A DNA stretch of 10,953 nucleotides from the NCBI GenBank assembly GCA_050292445.1, contig JBNKLQ010000212.1, positions 1-10,953 on the forward strand, given 5' to 3'. Under the pieces are notes generated by a model that saw only the letters and a program-made list of their open reading frames with translations, ran no database searches and was not told the DNA's origin. Below, piece after piece: positions 1 to 6,611 of this stretch. The DNA is from Leptofilum sp050292445 (GTDB lineage: Bacteria > Chloroflexota > Anaerolineae > Promineifilales > Promineifilaceae). The translations under genes were made by a program, and so were the position numbers. Position 1 is the stretch's first letter; the number at the start of each line of letters is the position of its first letter.

Positions 1-50
1 GTTTTAACGGTCACCTGGGCTTCTTGGGCAAACTCCCCAATCTTGAGCAT
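1..50 (-). CDS. MerR-family transcriptional regulator (N-terminus only)
   Basis: Reading leftward from an ATG at 50-48, the first 16 codons give MLKIGEFAQEAQVTVK, which matches the start of MerR-family winged-helix DNA-binding domains (hydrophobic-KIGEFA, then the turn and recognition helix leading into 'TLRYYD', which lies outside the window). An AGGAG ribosome binding site lies 7 bases upstream. The gene runs off the left edge, so the effector-binding domain is unknown and ligand class cannot be given. Its upstream region holds a MerR-type promoter with a 19-bp spacer and a dyad, which supports both the family call and autoregulation. The preceding gene on the same strand is an EctB-like aminotransferase, about 100 bases away; a functional link is possible but unproven. 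Confidence 0.72.
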   Translation of the reverse strand, partial: MLKIGEFAQEAQVTVK

Positions 51-99
51 CGTTCACTCCTGTTCGTTTTATAATCGTGTTCCGGCCAGAACTAAAAGA

Positions 100-130
100 A
101 TGATACAACCTGCCCTAAGGGGAGAGTCAA
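100..130 (-). promoter_or_regulatory. MerR-type promoter and operator upstream of the merR-like gene
   Basis: On the minus strand, TTGACT (130-125) and TATCAT (105-100) are separated by exactly 19 bases. This is the elongated spacer that MerR-family activators correct by twisting DNA. Between them lies an imperfect dyad (107-116 and 118-127, 7 of 10 positions paired) centred on a CCCTTAGGG core, which resembles BmrR-type operators. The predicted transcript starts about 40 bases before the ATG at 50. The site therefore probably serves for autoregulation of the MerR gene. Confidence 0.62.
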
Positions 131-149
131 GCAGAAAAAATAATACGCC

Positions 150-1397
150 TCAGCCAAGCGACTCGGCAATAGCTTCGTTAACGATTTCGATGCCTTTGTG
201 CAGCGTGTCTTCCTCAATGATGAGCGGCGGCAGGAATTTGACAACCTGGCTGCGCGCCCCTGACAGTTCAATAATTAACCCTTTTTCAAAGGCACGTTGC
301 GACACTTTTTTGGCAAATCCGGCCGTGGGAATTTCCAAACCATAAATCAGCCCCCGGCCACGCACGTTGGCGTGCAAGGCGGGGAATTCTTGCGCCGTTT
401 TCTCCAGCTCATCTCTAAGGATGATTGACTTGTGCTTGACGGATTGGCTAAATTCATCGTTTTGCCAGTAGGCGGAAAGGGCCGCCGTGGAGGCCACAAA
501 GGCCAAATTATTGCCCCGGAAGGTGCCCGTGTGTTCCCCCGGTTTCCATTCGTCCAGCTCCGGCTTCAGCAGCAAGATGGCCATGGGCAGGCCACCGCCA
601 ATCGATTTGGAGAGGGTCACCATGTCCGGCGAGATACCAGCAGCCTCGAAGCTGAAAAAGTCTCCAGTACGGCCGTTTCCCACCTGAATATCATCAATAA
701 TCAACAAAATGTCATGGTCGCGGCACACCTGCTCCAGCTGACGTAGCCAGGCAAAGCTGGCCACGTTGACGCCACCCTCCGCCTGCACGGTTTCTACGAT
801 GACAGCCGCTGGTGTATCCAAACCGCTGCTGTGATCTTCCAGCGCCTTGCGCAAATAGGTGATGGTGTTCATATCGGGTCCCAGATAGCCATCATAGGGC
901 ATGAAGGACACATTGGCCCGATTAACGTAAGACTCGTGACGATAATTTTTGTTGCCGGTAACGGCCGTTGATCCCATCGTCAGCCCATGAAAACCATTGG
1001 TGAAAGAAACAACATTCGACCGGCCCTTGACACGTCGCGCCAGCTTGAGGGCCGTTTCTACGCAGTTTGTTCCTGTGGGGCCAGTAAACTGAATTTTGTA
1101 ATTGAGCTGACGCGGAGCCAAAATGGTTTTGCTAAAGGTTTGCAAAAACCGTTTCTTGGCCGTGGTGCCCATGTCCAGGCCGTGCACCACACCATCATTT
1201 TGCAAATAATCGATCATAGCTGCGGTAATGGCCGTGTTGTTGTGTCCGTAGTTCAAGGTCCCTGCACCAGCAAAAAAATCAATGTACGCCTTGCCCTGCT
1301 CATCGTAAAGTGTGGCACCTTTGGCTTTGGCAAACAGTGCAGGGAAGGCTCTGATGTAACTTCTAACCTGGGATTCAACTTGTTCAAAAATTTGCAT
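150..1397 (-). CDS. ectB: EctB-like diaminobutyrate--2-oxoglutarate aminotransferase (class III, PLP-dependent)
   Basis: This 415-residue protein has full length for class-III aminotransferases. EctB transfers an amino group from glutamate to aspartate semialdehyde, giving 2,4-diaminobutyrate, in the cytoplasm. Visible signatures are FAGAGTLNYGHNN near residues 42-54, DGVVHGLD near 68-75, GPTGTN at 106-111 (phosphate cup), the GFHG aromatic/His loop at 135-138, IIDDIQVGNGRTG at 233-245, the PLP lysine K264 in TLSKSIGGG, and GTFRGNN at 291-297. The set resembles EctB more than generic GABA or ornithine aminotransferases. A GGAG site lies 7 bases before the ATG. No ectA or ectC is visible, so the product may feed a diaminobutyrate-containing compound other than ectoine; ectC could lie beyond the left edge, past the MerR gene. 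Two ACGGCCGT motifs lie inside (669, 961). Family certain; substrate probable. Confidence 0.82.
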   Translation of the reverse strand: MQIFEQVESQVRSYIRAFPALFAKAKGATLYDEQGKAYIDFFAGAGTLNYGHNNTAITAAMIDYLQNDGVVHGLDMGTTAKKRFLQTFSKTILAPRQLNYKIQFTGPTGTNCVETALKLARRVKGRSNVVSFTNGFHGLTMGSTAVTGNKNYRHESYVNRANVSFMPYDGYLGPDMNTITYLRKALEDHSSGLDTPAAVIVETVQAEGGVNVASFAWLRQLEQVCRDHDILLIIDDIQVGNGRTGDFFSFEAAGISPDMVTLSKSIGGGLPMAILLLKPELDEWKPGEHTGTFRGNNLAFVASTAALSAYWQNDEFSQSVKHKSIILRDELEKTAQEFPALHANVRGRGLIYGLEIPTAGFAKKVSQRAFEKGLIIELSGARSQVVKFLPPLIIEEDTLHKGIEIVNEAIAESLG

Positions 1398-1443
1398 CTA
1401 ATTCTCCATGAAAGCGTGGCAGGTTTCAGAACTTACGCAGCAG

Positions 1444-1518
1444 AGGACTGGCAGTCTTCGATCATAGCAGCCACAAAATCGCCATGTTCAGGACTGCCAG
1501 TCCTGCCGCAAATTTGCG
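1444..1518. repeat. Palindromic intergenic element (paired AGGACTG hairpins)
   Basis: Two self-complementary units face each other. The left unit is AGGACTG-G-CAGTCTT (1444-1458, one mismatch). The right unit is CAGGACTG-C-CAGTCCTG (1489-1505, perfect 8-bp arms). The units also pair with each other through 13-bp perfect arms (1444-1456 with 1492-1504). A perfect 12-bp palindrome CGCAAATTTGCG follows at 1507-1518. The layout is like REP or MITE-type dispersed repeats. It sits between the stop of the 1537-2121 gene and the start of the aminotransferase, so it could also end the upstream transcript. On the minus strand an extended -10-like TGCTATGAT (1469-1461) lies in the loop, but no convincing -35 was found. 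Confidence 0.6.
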
Positions 1519-1536
1519 CAAACCCGTTTTGAATTT

Positions 1537-2121
1537 TTATAGGTTTTCAACTAGCAAGTAAAGAAAAATAACCAGCACAAAAAGTACGGCCGTCGCCAAT
1601 ATGCCTAAATGCAGCCAATACCCCTTGCGAATCGTCAGCGATCCCACCAAAGCTTCTTCTTGGTTGCGCACGCTAATCTGCAAAACCGGCAGCGCGTTTA
1701 AAATGAATGCCGCTGTCAGTCCCCCCAAGATCACCACTGGATGAACAATCCAGGCCAGCAGTGGACTGCTGTACAGATAGTCGAACATGTTGTTCATGGG
1801 GGCTAAGATGCCAAACACAGAATGCAAAATGCCTGTTACCCCAATGAGCAATGCCGGAATGAGTAGAAAAATGCCGAATACAAAAAACTGCTTGTCACGT
1901 TTAGATAAAGTTTTCATGATCGCTTGCCATCTCCTTTGGTATAGAACTGGAGTCGAACGGATAAGCTGCTGCCAGAACCAGATGTTGGCCCGGAAACGGC
2001 CGTTCCTCACCACCCCACGCGCAAATTCCTCTACAAAATCCCCAATGATGTAATCTGGCACTCCCAGCCAGCCCAGCAACCTCTCCACAAGGCGAGGTGA
2101 CCATATCGGCTTATTGTTCAT
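1537..2121 (-). CDS. Small membrane protein with permease-prefix-like N-terminus
   Basis: The 194 residues fall in two parts. Residues 7-70 (SPRLVERLLGWLGVPDYIIGDFVEEF, then an Arg-rich stretch with WFWQQLIRS) match the pattern of the 'permease prefix' domain found at the front of FtsX/MacB-like permeases in Acidobacteria and relatives, where a PadR gene usually stands next to it. Residues 79-105, 120-147 and 168-191 are hydrophobic and look like three membrane helices. No permease core, large periplasmic domain or ATPase follows, so this is a prefix domain on a minimal membrane anchor. It starts with ATG inside the PadR stop (ATGA overlap at 2118-2121), so translation is probably coupled to padR. 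Function unknown; a membrane partner of the PadR circuit is a reasonable guess. The family resemblance is from memory of motif style. Confidence 0.62.
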   Translation of the reverse strand: MNNKPIWSPRLVERLLGWLGVPDYIIGDFVEEFARGVVRNGRFRANIWFWQQLIRSTPVLYQRRWQAIMKTLSKRDKQFFVFGIFLLIPALLIGVTGILHSVFGILAPMNNMFDYLYSSPLLAWIVHPVVILGGLTAAFILNALPVLQISVRNQEEALVGSLTIRKGYWLHLGILATAVLFVLVIFLYLLVENL

Positions 2122-2447
2122 GCTCCGCCCTCCAAACTTAGCTCAGGGATGCCTGACCATAATTTTTCATGGAACTGTTTGGCTGCCAGCAGCACCTGCT
2201 TGCCTTCAGGCGTTAGTTCGTAAAAACGTTTAGCGCGCCCACCGCGAACGGCCGTTGGCGATCCGGTATTGGTCGCTAGCCAACCCCGCTCAGCCATCCT
2301 GTCCAGCGGCACATAAATGGCTCCCACCGAGTACGATTTGCCCACCAGCGCCTCTACCTCCTGGCGAATCGTGATCCCATAAGCATTGTCATCTAGTCTG
2401 TGTACCGCCAGCAAAATAATCTCTTCGGTTCGCGTCAAAATATCCAT
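2118..2447 (-). CDS. PadR-family transcriptional regulator
   Basis: At 109 residues this is the usual size of the short PadR subfamily. It has the N-terminal winged helix (LTRTEEIILLAVHRLDDNAYG, then IRQEVEALVGKSYSVGAIYVPLDRM as the recognition region, residues 5-50). The wing follows with GWLATNT, GGRAKRFYELTPEGKQVL at residues 69-86 and a C-terminal dimerisation helix. PadR proteins are mostly repressors that respond to small aromatic or membrane-active compounds; the ligand here cannot be read. The stop overlaps the start of the downstream membrane protein by four bases. No strong Shine-Dalgarno is seen before the ATG (CTGGATAGACAA). Its own promoter carries an inverted repeat over the -10, which suggests autorepression. 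One ACGGCCGT motif is present (2248). Confidence 0.88.
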   Translation of the reverse strand: MDILTRTEEIILLAVHRLDDNAYGITIRQEVEALVGKSYSVGAIYVPLDRMAERGWLATNTGSPTAVRGGRAKRFYELTPEGKQVLLAAKQFHEKLWSGIPELSLEGGA

Positions 2448-2469
2448 TTGTCTATCCAGGTTCGCTATT

Positions 2470-2505
2470 TCTTCTATATTTTAGAAGATTATCCCGTCAT
2501 GTCAA
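2470..2505 (-). promoter_or_regulatory. padR promoter with overlapping inverted-repeat operator
   Basis: On the minus strand TTGACA (2505-2500, perfect consensus) and TAAAAT (2483-2478, five of six) are 16 bases apart, about 30 bases upstream of the padR ATG. The inverted repeat TCTTCTA-N5-TAGAAGA (2470-2476 and 2482-2488) covers the -10. A dimer bound there would block RNA polymerase, which fits PadR autoregulation. The binding itself is inferred. Confidence 0.6.
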
Positions 2506-2664
2506 GAGCCAAATAATGATAAGGCCCATTTTCCTATGACCAATACTCTATTATCCAGGAGTGCGGTAACAAGCATACTTTAAGGGGCTTACATTTATCT
2601 ATCACAAAGCCACCAACGGGCCGCGAGCCTCCCTATTCAAATACGTACTTAGGAGTGTATCCAT
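2506..2664 (+). other. Leader region of the exported-protein operon
   Basis: This gap between the divergent padR promoter and the plus-strand operon is AT-rich in its first half. I see no strong -35/-10 pair facing right; TATTAT near 2550 is a possible -10 without a good -35. An AGGAG ribosome binding site at 2651-2655 precedes the ATG at 2665 by 9 bases. No riboswitch or small RNA gene could be recognised. Confidence 0.35.
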
Positions 2665-3504
2665 ATGAATGCCAAACGCCTTTTAATTGCTGCCTGTCTC
2701 GTCATTTTTTCGATCTCCCTGGCCAGTTTCACCGTAATGGGACAAGATGTTGATCCTGTGCCGGGTGCCCCAGATGCTCCAGCCGATCAAATCATTTATG
2801 ATGATTTAATTGTGGCGTACAGCCAATGTGTGGGCAGGGATTGTGCCTATGGAGAAAATTTTGGCGTCGATACGCTCCGTCTGAAAGAGAATAATCTAAG
2901 AATTCACTTTCACGATACTTCCAACACGGCATCTTTTCCTTCGAATGATTGGCGTATTGCTATCAATGATTCATCTAATGGTGGCGAAAACTATTTCAGT
3001 ATTGATGATGTCACGGGGGGGAGCAACCCCTTCCGCATTATGGCCGGGGGCAACGTGGGCATTGGCACTACAGCACCCACGGAACGGCTGCATGTGAATG
3101 GCAATGTGATGGTAGAGGGTGTGGTCAATCAGGTGTCAGACGTAAATGTAAAGGAGAATTTTACGGCCGTTTCTCCCCAAGAAATCCTCGCCCGCCTCAG
3201 CGAACTGAACATCACCGCCTGGAACTATATTTCAGATCCCGACACTGCCCATATTGGCCCCACAGCCCAAGATTTTTACGCCGCCTTTGGCGTGGGTATA
3301 GACAACCATCACATCTCCTCAATTGATACCGGCGGTGTGGCGCTGGTTGCCATCCAGGCTCTCAACCAACAAATCGAGGCACAAAATACGAAAATCGAGC
3401 AGCTTACTTCTGAAAACGAGCAGCTCCAGCAACAAAACGAAGAGATATTGGCTCGCCTGGACGCCCTCGAGCAAATGATGAATAGCCAAAGCCAGAACCA
3501 ATAA
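2665..3504 (+). CDS. Exported tail-fibre-like protein with C-terminal S74-type chaperone domain
   Basis: The 279 residues start with a signal peptide (KR, then a hydrophobic core, to about residue 26). A domain at about 42-128 contains a Cys pair (C55, C60), FGVDTLRLKENNLRIHFHDTS and DWRIAINDSSNGG, a pattern common in secreted bacterial 'tail fiber domain' proteins. It is followed by the hinge NVGIGTTAPTERLHVNG (130-146), typical before S74 domains. Residues 157-230 resemble the peptidase S74 intramolecular chaperone: VSDVNVKENF with a candidate self-cleavage site S158/D159, WNYISD, AHIGPTAQDF with H196, and GGVALVAIQALN. A coiled coil covers about 226-272. In phage spikes this domain drives trimer folding and then cuts itself off. 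Here it is the first of three exported proteins on the same strand, and no phage genes are nearby. Cleavage activity is not proven. Confidence 0.78.
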   Translation: MNAKRLLIAACLVIFSISLASFTVMGQDVDPVPGAPDAPADQIIYDDLIVAYSQCVGRDCAYGENFGVDTLRLKENNLRIHFHDTSNTASFPSNDWRIAINDSSNGGENYFSIDDVTGGSNPFRIMAGGNVGIGTTAPTERLHVNGNVMVEGVVNQVSDVNVKENFTAVSPQEILARLSELNITAWNYISDPDTAHIGPTAQDFYAAFGVGIDNHHISSIDTGGVALVAIQALNQQIEAQNTKIEQLTSENEQLQQQNEEILARLDALEQMMNSQSQNQ

Positions 3505-3521
3505 ATTTGGAGAAAAATCAC

Positions 3522-5342
3522 ATGGTTTCGCACAAATTAAAGCGACTGGCCTGGTTTCTTCCTGCGCTTTTAGGCTTTGCGCTATTGATTACCTTCCTCT
3601 TACTGCTGCCTCGGCTAACAAAAGCGCAATCGTCTGTTGAATTTACCATTTCACCAGCAGAACAAACGGTCCTGCCGGGCAACACTGCATATTTTGCCAT
3701 TACAATCACGAATACCGGGGCTATCTCCCTGACAAATATCATTGTGGGGTCTGAAGCAATACGACCCGTTGAAGCCGACTTTTTGCAATATTGTCTGAAA
3801 AATCCAATAGGAAACTACAATTTCTCCACCGGGCAATTTGAGCTGATTACGCTAGATGTCGGCGAATCGTACAGTTACAACTGCGCCGAACCGCTACCTT
3901 ACCAGGACATTCAACAAACGCTTCTTCTCTCAGCAGAAACAACCGATAGCAGCAGCACGGTTTCCGATTCGGCTGAAGTAATTGTTCACGTGGAGCATTT
4001 GTCAGCCAACTTTGGCACGGAATACCAGGCTGTCACCTACGGAGATTCGGCTCATTTAACACTATATATCACCAACAGTGGTTCGTATAATTTAACAGAT
4101 ATTTCGGTCACACCGCATGATGCCGAATTTGCTGACTGTATCCGAACGGCAGGGCAGTTACCCGATTTGGCAGGTGGGCAAACAACAACTCTTTCATGTG
4201 AATCGGCCAATCTTTTTGAGGACAAAGAAGTTGTCTTTGACTTGGCCGCAACGCTGGACGGGAGTACGGCCGTTTCCGAAATCGCCTATCTCTTTTTAGA
4301 CAGCATCAAAGGTCTGGAGCTGGAAATTTCGCCGGATGTGCAAATGATTCCGGCTAACACCGCAGCCGATCTGACCCTTACCCTGCACAACCCAGACGAC
4401 GTGCCGGTCACCAATCTGGCCGTAACCTCGCCCGATTTTCCTGCGTGTAACAAAGAAGCAGGCAGCCTACCCGACCTGGCTGGTGGGGAAAGCACGCAAT
4501 ACCAGTGCCAAACACCGGAGCTGGCAATAGATGACACCTACACAATGACCGCTGCGGCTACAACAAACAACTTGGAAGTAACGGCCGTTGCCAACACCAC
4601 TATCAACGCCAACTCCCAAGTCGAAATCGAGGTTTCGCCTAGCTACCTCATCACAGCCGAAAACACGCCGGTCACATTTACCATCACCGTTACCAACAAT
4701 CTCACCGATACGCTGACCAATGTAGCAGTTAACAACACGTCCAGCAGTGCCAGCAAACCCGCTGGCACAATCACCGACTGTGCCCGATCCCTGGCCAACA
4801 TGGCTCCCGATGCAGTCGTTACCTACACCTGCCAGGGTACGGCCGTTCCTGATGAACCTCACCAAAGCTTTATCCTCTCGGGCTTCACCCCAAACGAGTT
4901 GGAGGACGCCGATGATAACTACCATCTTGCCCAAGCCGATGCCTACGTAGGATTAGTGCATACTTACTTGCCCGTCGCGATGAACAATTACCAACGGCCT
5001 TACACGCTCCCGGACCTCACCATCGACAATCTCACCGTCAGCCAGATCAGCAATAACAATTACAGCATCAACATCACGGTTAAAAACCAGTCCACGCTGC
5101 CGGTAACCTCAGGCAACAACTTCTTCGTCAACGCCTATCTCACCAGCAATTTGAACAGCCCCATCTTTGTGTGCAGCGTGCAGGCACAGTGGATGGAAGC
5201 GGGGGAAAGCCACACTTGCTCTGGCCAGATCACCTTGAGCCAGGGCAGCCACATCGTCCGCGCCTGGGCCGATCCCTACAACACGGTAACAGAAGATTAT
5301 GAAACCAATAACACCCGCGATCTTGAGGTGACCCATGATTAA
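3522..5342 (+). CDS. Secreted or surface multi-domain protein with Ig-like repeats and a C-terminal CARDB domain
   Basis: I prefer the ATG at 3522, because a GGAG site lies 9 bases upstream at 3509-3512; an in-frame TTG at 3507 overlaps that site. The 606-residue product has a KLKR-type signal or anchor segment (11-36). Four beta-rich repeats follow at roughly 37-155, 160-262, 265-365 and 367-475. They share the DUF11-like pattern: a phrase such as 'TLTLHN' or 'ITVTNN', then 'LTN(I/V)AV', and a Cys pair 17-30 residues apart (C91/C121, C206/C226, C309/C329, C420/C437). Repeats 2 and 3 both contain LPDLAGG. A short TYLPVAMNN segment leads into a CARDB domain (about 496-606, ending WADPYNTVTEDYETNNT) with another pair, C551/C566. 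The cysteines fit extracellular disulfides. It probably acts in adhesion or as a structural partner of the neighbours. It overlaps the next gene by 8 bases. Three ACGGCCGT motifs are present. Confidence 0.78.
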   Translation: MVSHKLKRLAWFLPALLGFALLITFLLLLPRLTKAQSSVEFTISPAEQTVLPGNTAYFAITITNTGAISLTNIIVGSEAIRPVEADFLQYCLKNPIGNYNFSTGQFELITLDVGESYSYNCAEPLPYQDIQQTLLLSAETTDSSSTVSDSAEVIVHVEHLSANFGTEYQAVTYGDSAHLTLYITNSGSYNLTDISVTPHDAEFADCIRTAGQLPDLAGGQTTTLSCESANLFEDKEVVFDLAATLDGSTAVSEIAYLFLDSIKGLELEISPDVQMIPANTAADLTLTLHNPDDVPVTNLAVTSPDFPACNKEAGSLPDLAGGESTQYQCQTPELAIDDTYTMTAAATTNNLEVTAVANTTINANSQVEIEVSPSYLITAENTPVTFTITVTNNLTDTLTNVAVNNTSSSASKPAGTITDCARSLANMAPDAVVTYTCQGTAVPDEPHQSFILSGFTPNELEDADDNYHLAQADAYVGLVHTYLPVAMNNYQRPYTLPDLTIDNLTVSQISNNNYSINITVKNQSTLPVTSGNNFFVNAYLTSNLNSPIFVCSVQAQWMEAGESHTCSGQITLSQGSHIVRAWADPYNTVTEDYETNNTRDLEVTHD

Positions 5343-5805
5343 ACAACCAAAAAGTATCACGACGGTTTTGCTGGCGGCCTGTCTATTTATCGCTCTCCTC
5401 GGCCTGGTTCTACAACCTGGCCCAATCCAGGCCCAAGGCTCGCCGCTACCCACTGCCACACCGTTGGGCACGCCACCGCCACCAACACCAGCCAACGTCT
5501 ATCGCCAACCGCCAGGCGGCACCATCATCCTGCAACTGTACGACGCGCCGCCAACTGGCTGGACTGTGGTGCAGTGGCAAGATGCCAACGGCGGCTGGCA
5601 CGATGTAGAAGGCTGGCGCAGCCAAATTACAGATGGATATGTCGGTTGGTGGGTCGATCCGGCCAATTTTTCCAGCGGTCCATTTCGCTGGCTGCTGCTT
5701 GATTCGGTAGAAGGGGAAACGCTGGCTATGTCAGACTCGTTTTATTTGCCAGGGTTTGTGGATGAGGTCATTCTAATCGAGATTAGCGGTGGTATTTCTC
5801 AGTAA
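5335..5805 (+). CDS. Small exported tryptophan-rich protein of unknown function
   Basis: The 156-residue product has a clear signal peptide (hydrophobic core about 9-27, likely cut after IQAQ at 34). A linker rich in Pro and Thr (about 36-60: PLPTATPLGTPPPPTP) follows. A compact beta-type domain of about 95 residues has seven tryptophans (76, 81, 88, 94, 105, 106, 119), including WTVVQWQD, GGWHDVEGW, GYVGWWVDP and GPFRWLLLDS. I do not recognise a named family. The ATG lies inside the end of the previous gene (8-base overlap) with GAGGTGA just upstream, so translation is probably coupled. It is the last gene of the exported-protein operon. No ACGGCCGT motif occurs in it. Confidence 0.72.
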   Translation: MIKQPKSITTVLLAACLFIALLGLVLQPGPIQAQGSPLPTATPLGTPPPPTPANVYRQPPGGTIILQLYDAPPTGWTVVQWQDANGGWHDVEGWRSQITDGYVGWWVDPANFSSGPFRWLLLDSVEGETLAMSDSFYLPGFVDEVILIEISGGISQ

Positions 5806-5869
5806 GGAACGGGGCACAGATGAGCGCAGATTTTCACAAATACAACCTATCCTATCTTTGCACTTATGA

Positions 5870-5934
5870 TTTGTCATTCCCGCTTTCGCGGGAATCCACA
5901 GCTCTTGGACTCCTGCCTCCGCAGGAGTGACAAA
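5870..5934. repeat. Double-hairpin repeat between convergent genes
   Basis: Two stem-loops sit side by side: ATTCCCGC-TTTC-GCGGGAAT (5876-5895) and ACTCCTGC-CTCC-GCAGGAGT (5909-5928), each with perfect 8-bp arms. TTGTCA (5871-5876) and TGACAA (5929-5934, overlapping the hairpin edges) close the unit. The arrangement is that of the well-known dispersed GTCATTCCCGC...GTGACAAA-type intergenic repeats. It lies between the ends of the plus-strand exported operon and the minus-strand response regulator, so it may act as a two-way transcription barrier, although no T-run follows either stem. Confidence 0.65.
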
Positions 5935-5954
5935 AGCCGCTGCCAATCTGTGTT

Positions 5955-6611
5955 CTATTCATTCAATAAGCCAAGCGTTTTGGCTTTGAGGGCTGCCTGG
6001 GTTCGGTCGCGGGTATCAGTTTTCTGCAAAATGGTGGAGACATAATTTTTTACCGTCCCTTCTGCCAAAAAGAGCCGGGCGGCAATTTCGGGATTGCTCA
6101 ATCCCTCGGCGATGAGCTGCAAAATTTCCAGCTCGCGGTCAGTCAGCGATTCTGGCAAGACAGCTTCGGCTTTGGCGGGGTGAAGGCCTGCAAATTGAGC
6201 CAACACCCGCTGGGCGACAGAGGAACCAAGCAAAGCACTGCCACCCGCTACGGCACGTACGGCCGTTGCCAATTCCTCACCCGAAACATCCTTTAGCAAA
6301 TACCCTTTGGCCCCCGCCCGCAGCCCATCAAAGACGTATTCATCATCGTCAAATGTGGTCAAAATAATGATGTTGGCTTCCGGCCAATCCTGGCAGAGCC
6401 GTTCTGTGGCTTCCACGCCATTCATGTTGGGCATACGGATGTCCATCAACACCACATTGGGTTTGAGTTCGGCGTACACCTGCACTGCCTGCTGGCCATT
6501 GGCTGCCTCGCCCACCACCTCTAGATCGCTTTCTAGCTCCAGCAACGTGCGCAAGCCATCCCGCATTAAGCGTTGATCATCTACCAGCAGCACGCGAATT
6601 GGCTCAGGCAT
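5955..6611 (-). CDS. NarL/FixJ-family response regulator
   Basis: The 218 residues contain a receiver domain (4-120) with acidic pair D11/D12, phosphoacceptor D57 in VVLMDIRMP, switch threonine near 85-86 and K107 in YLLKD. A LuxR-type DNA-binding domain (about 155-211) has LTDRELEILQLIAEGLSNPEIA and FLAEGTVKNYVSTILQKTDTRDRTQA. It is a cytoplasmic transcription factor activated by phosphorylation. Its ATG lies within the end of the kinase gene (8-base overlap), with GGAGG six bases upstream at 6622-6618. The kinase upstream is its evident partner. Targets cannot be read from this window; the ABA4-like gene in the same run is a candidate. Confidence 0.95.
   Translation of the reverse strand: MPEPIRVLLVDDQRLMRDGLRTLLELESDLEVVGEAANGQQAVQVYAELKPNVVLMDIRMPNMNGVEATERLCQDWPEANIIILTTFDDDEYVFDGLRAGAKGYLLKDVSGEELATAVRAVAGGSALLGSSVAQRVLAQFAGLHPAKAEAVLPESLTDRELEILQLIAEGLSNPEIAARLFLAEGTVKNYVSTILQKTDTRDRTQAALKAKTLGLLNE

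Noticed and set aside
1444..1505. CRISPR-like repeats
   Set aside because: There are only two units, they are in inverted orientation and self-palindromic, and there is no regular spacer series.
2665..3504. Prophage remnant suggested by the tail-fibre-like protein
   Set aside because: It has a signal peptide, its neighbours are exported cell proteins, and no capsid, terminase, integrase or other phage gene is present.
4286..4934. Open frames opposite the repeat protein gene
   Set aside because: They are antisense shadows of a clear secreted protein and have no start signals or family motifs.
5876..5928. Rho-independent terminators between the convergent genes
   Set aside because: The stems are strong but neither is followed by a T-run on either strand, so I list the region as a repeat that may slow transcription.
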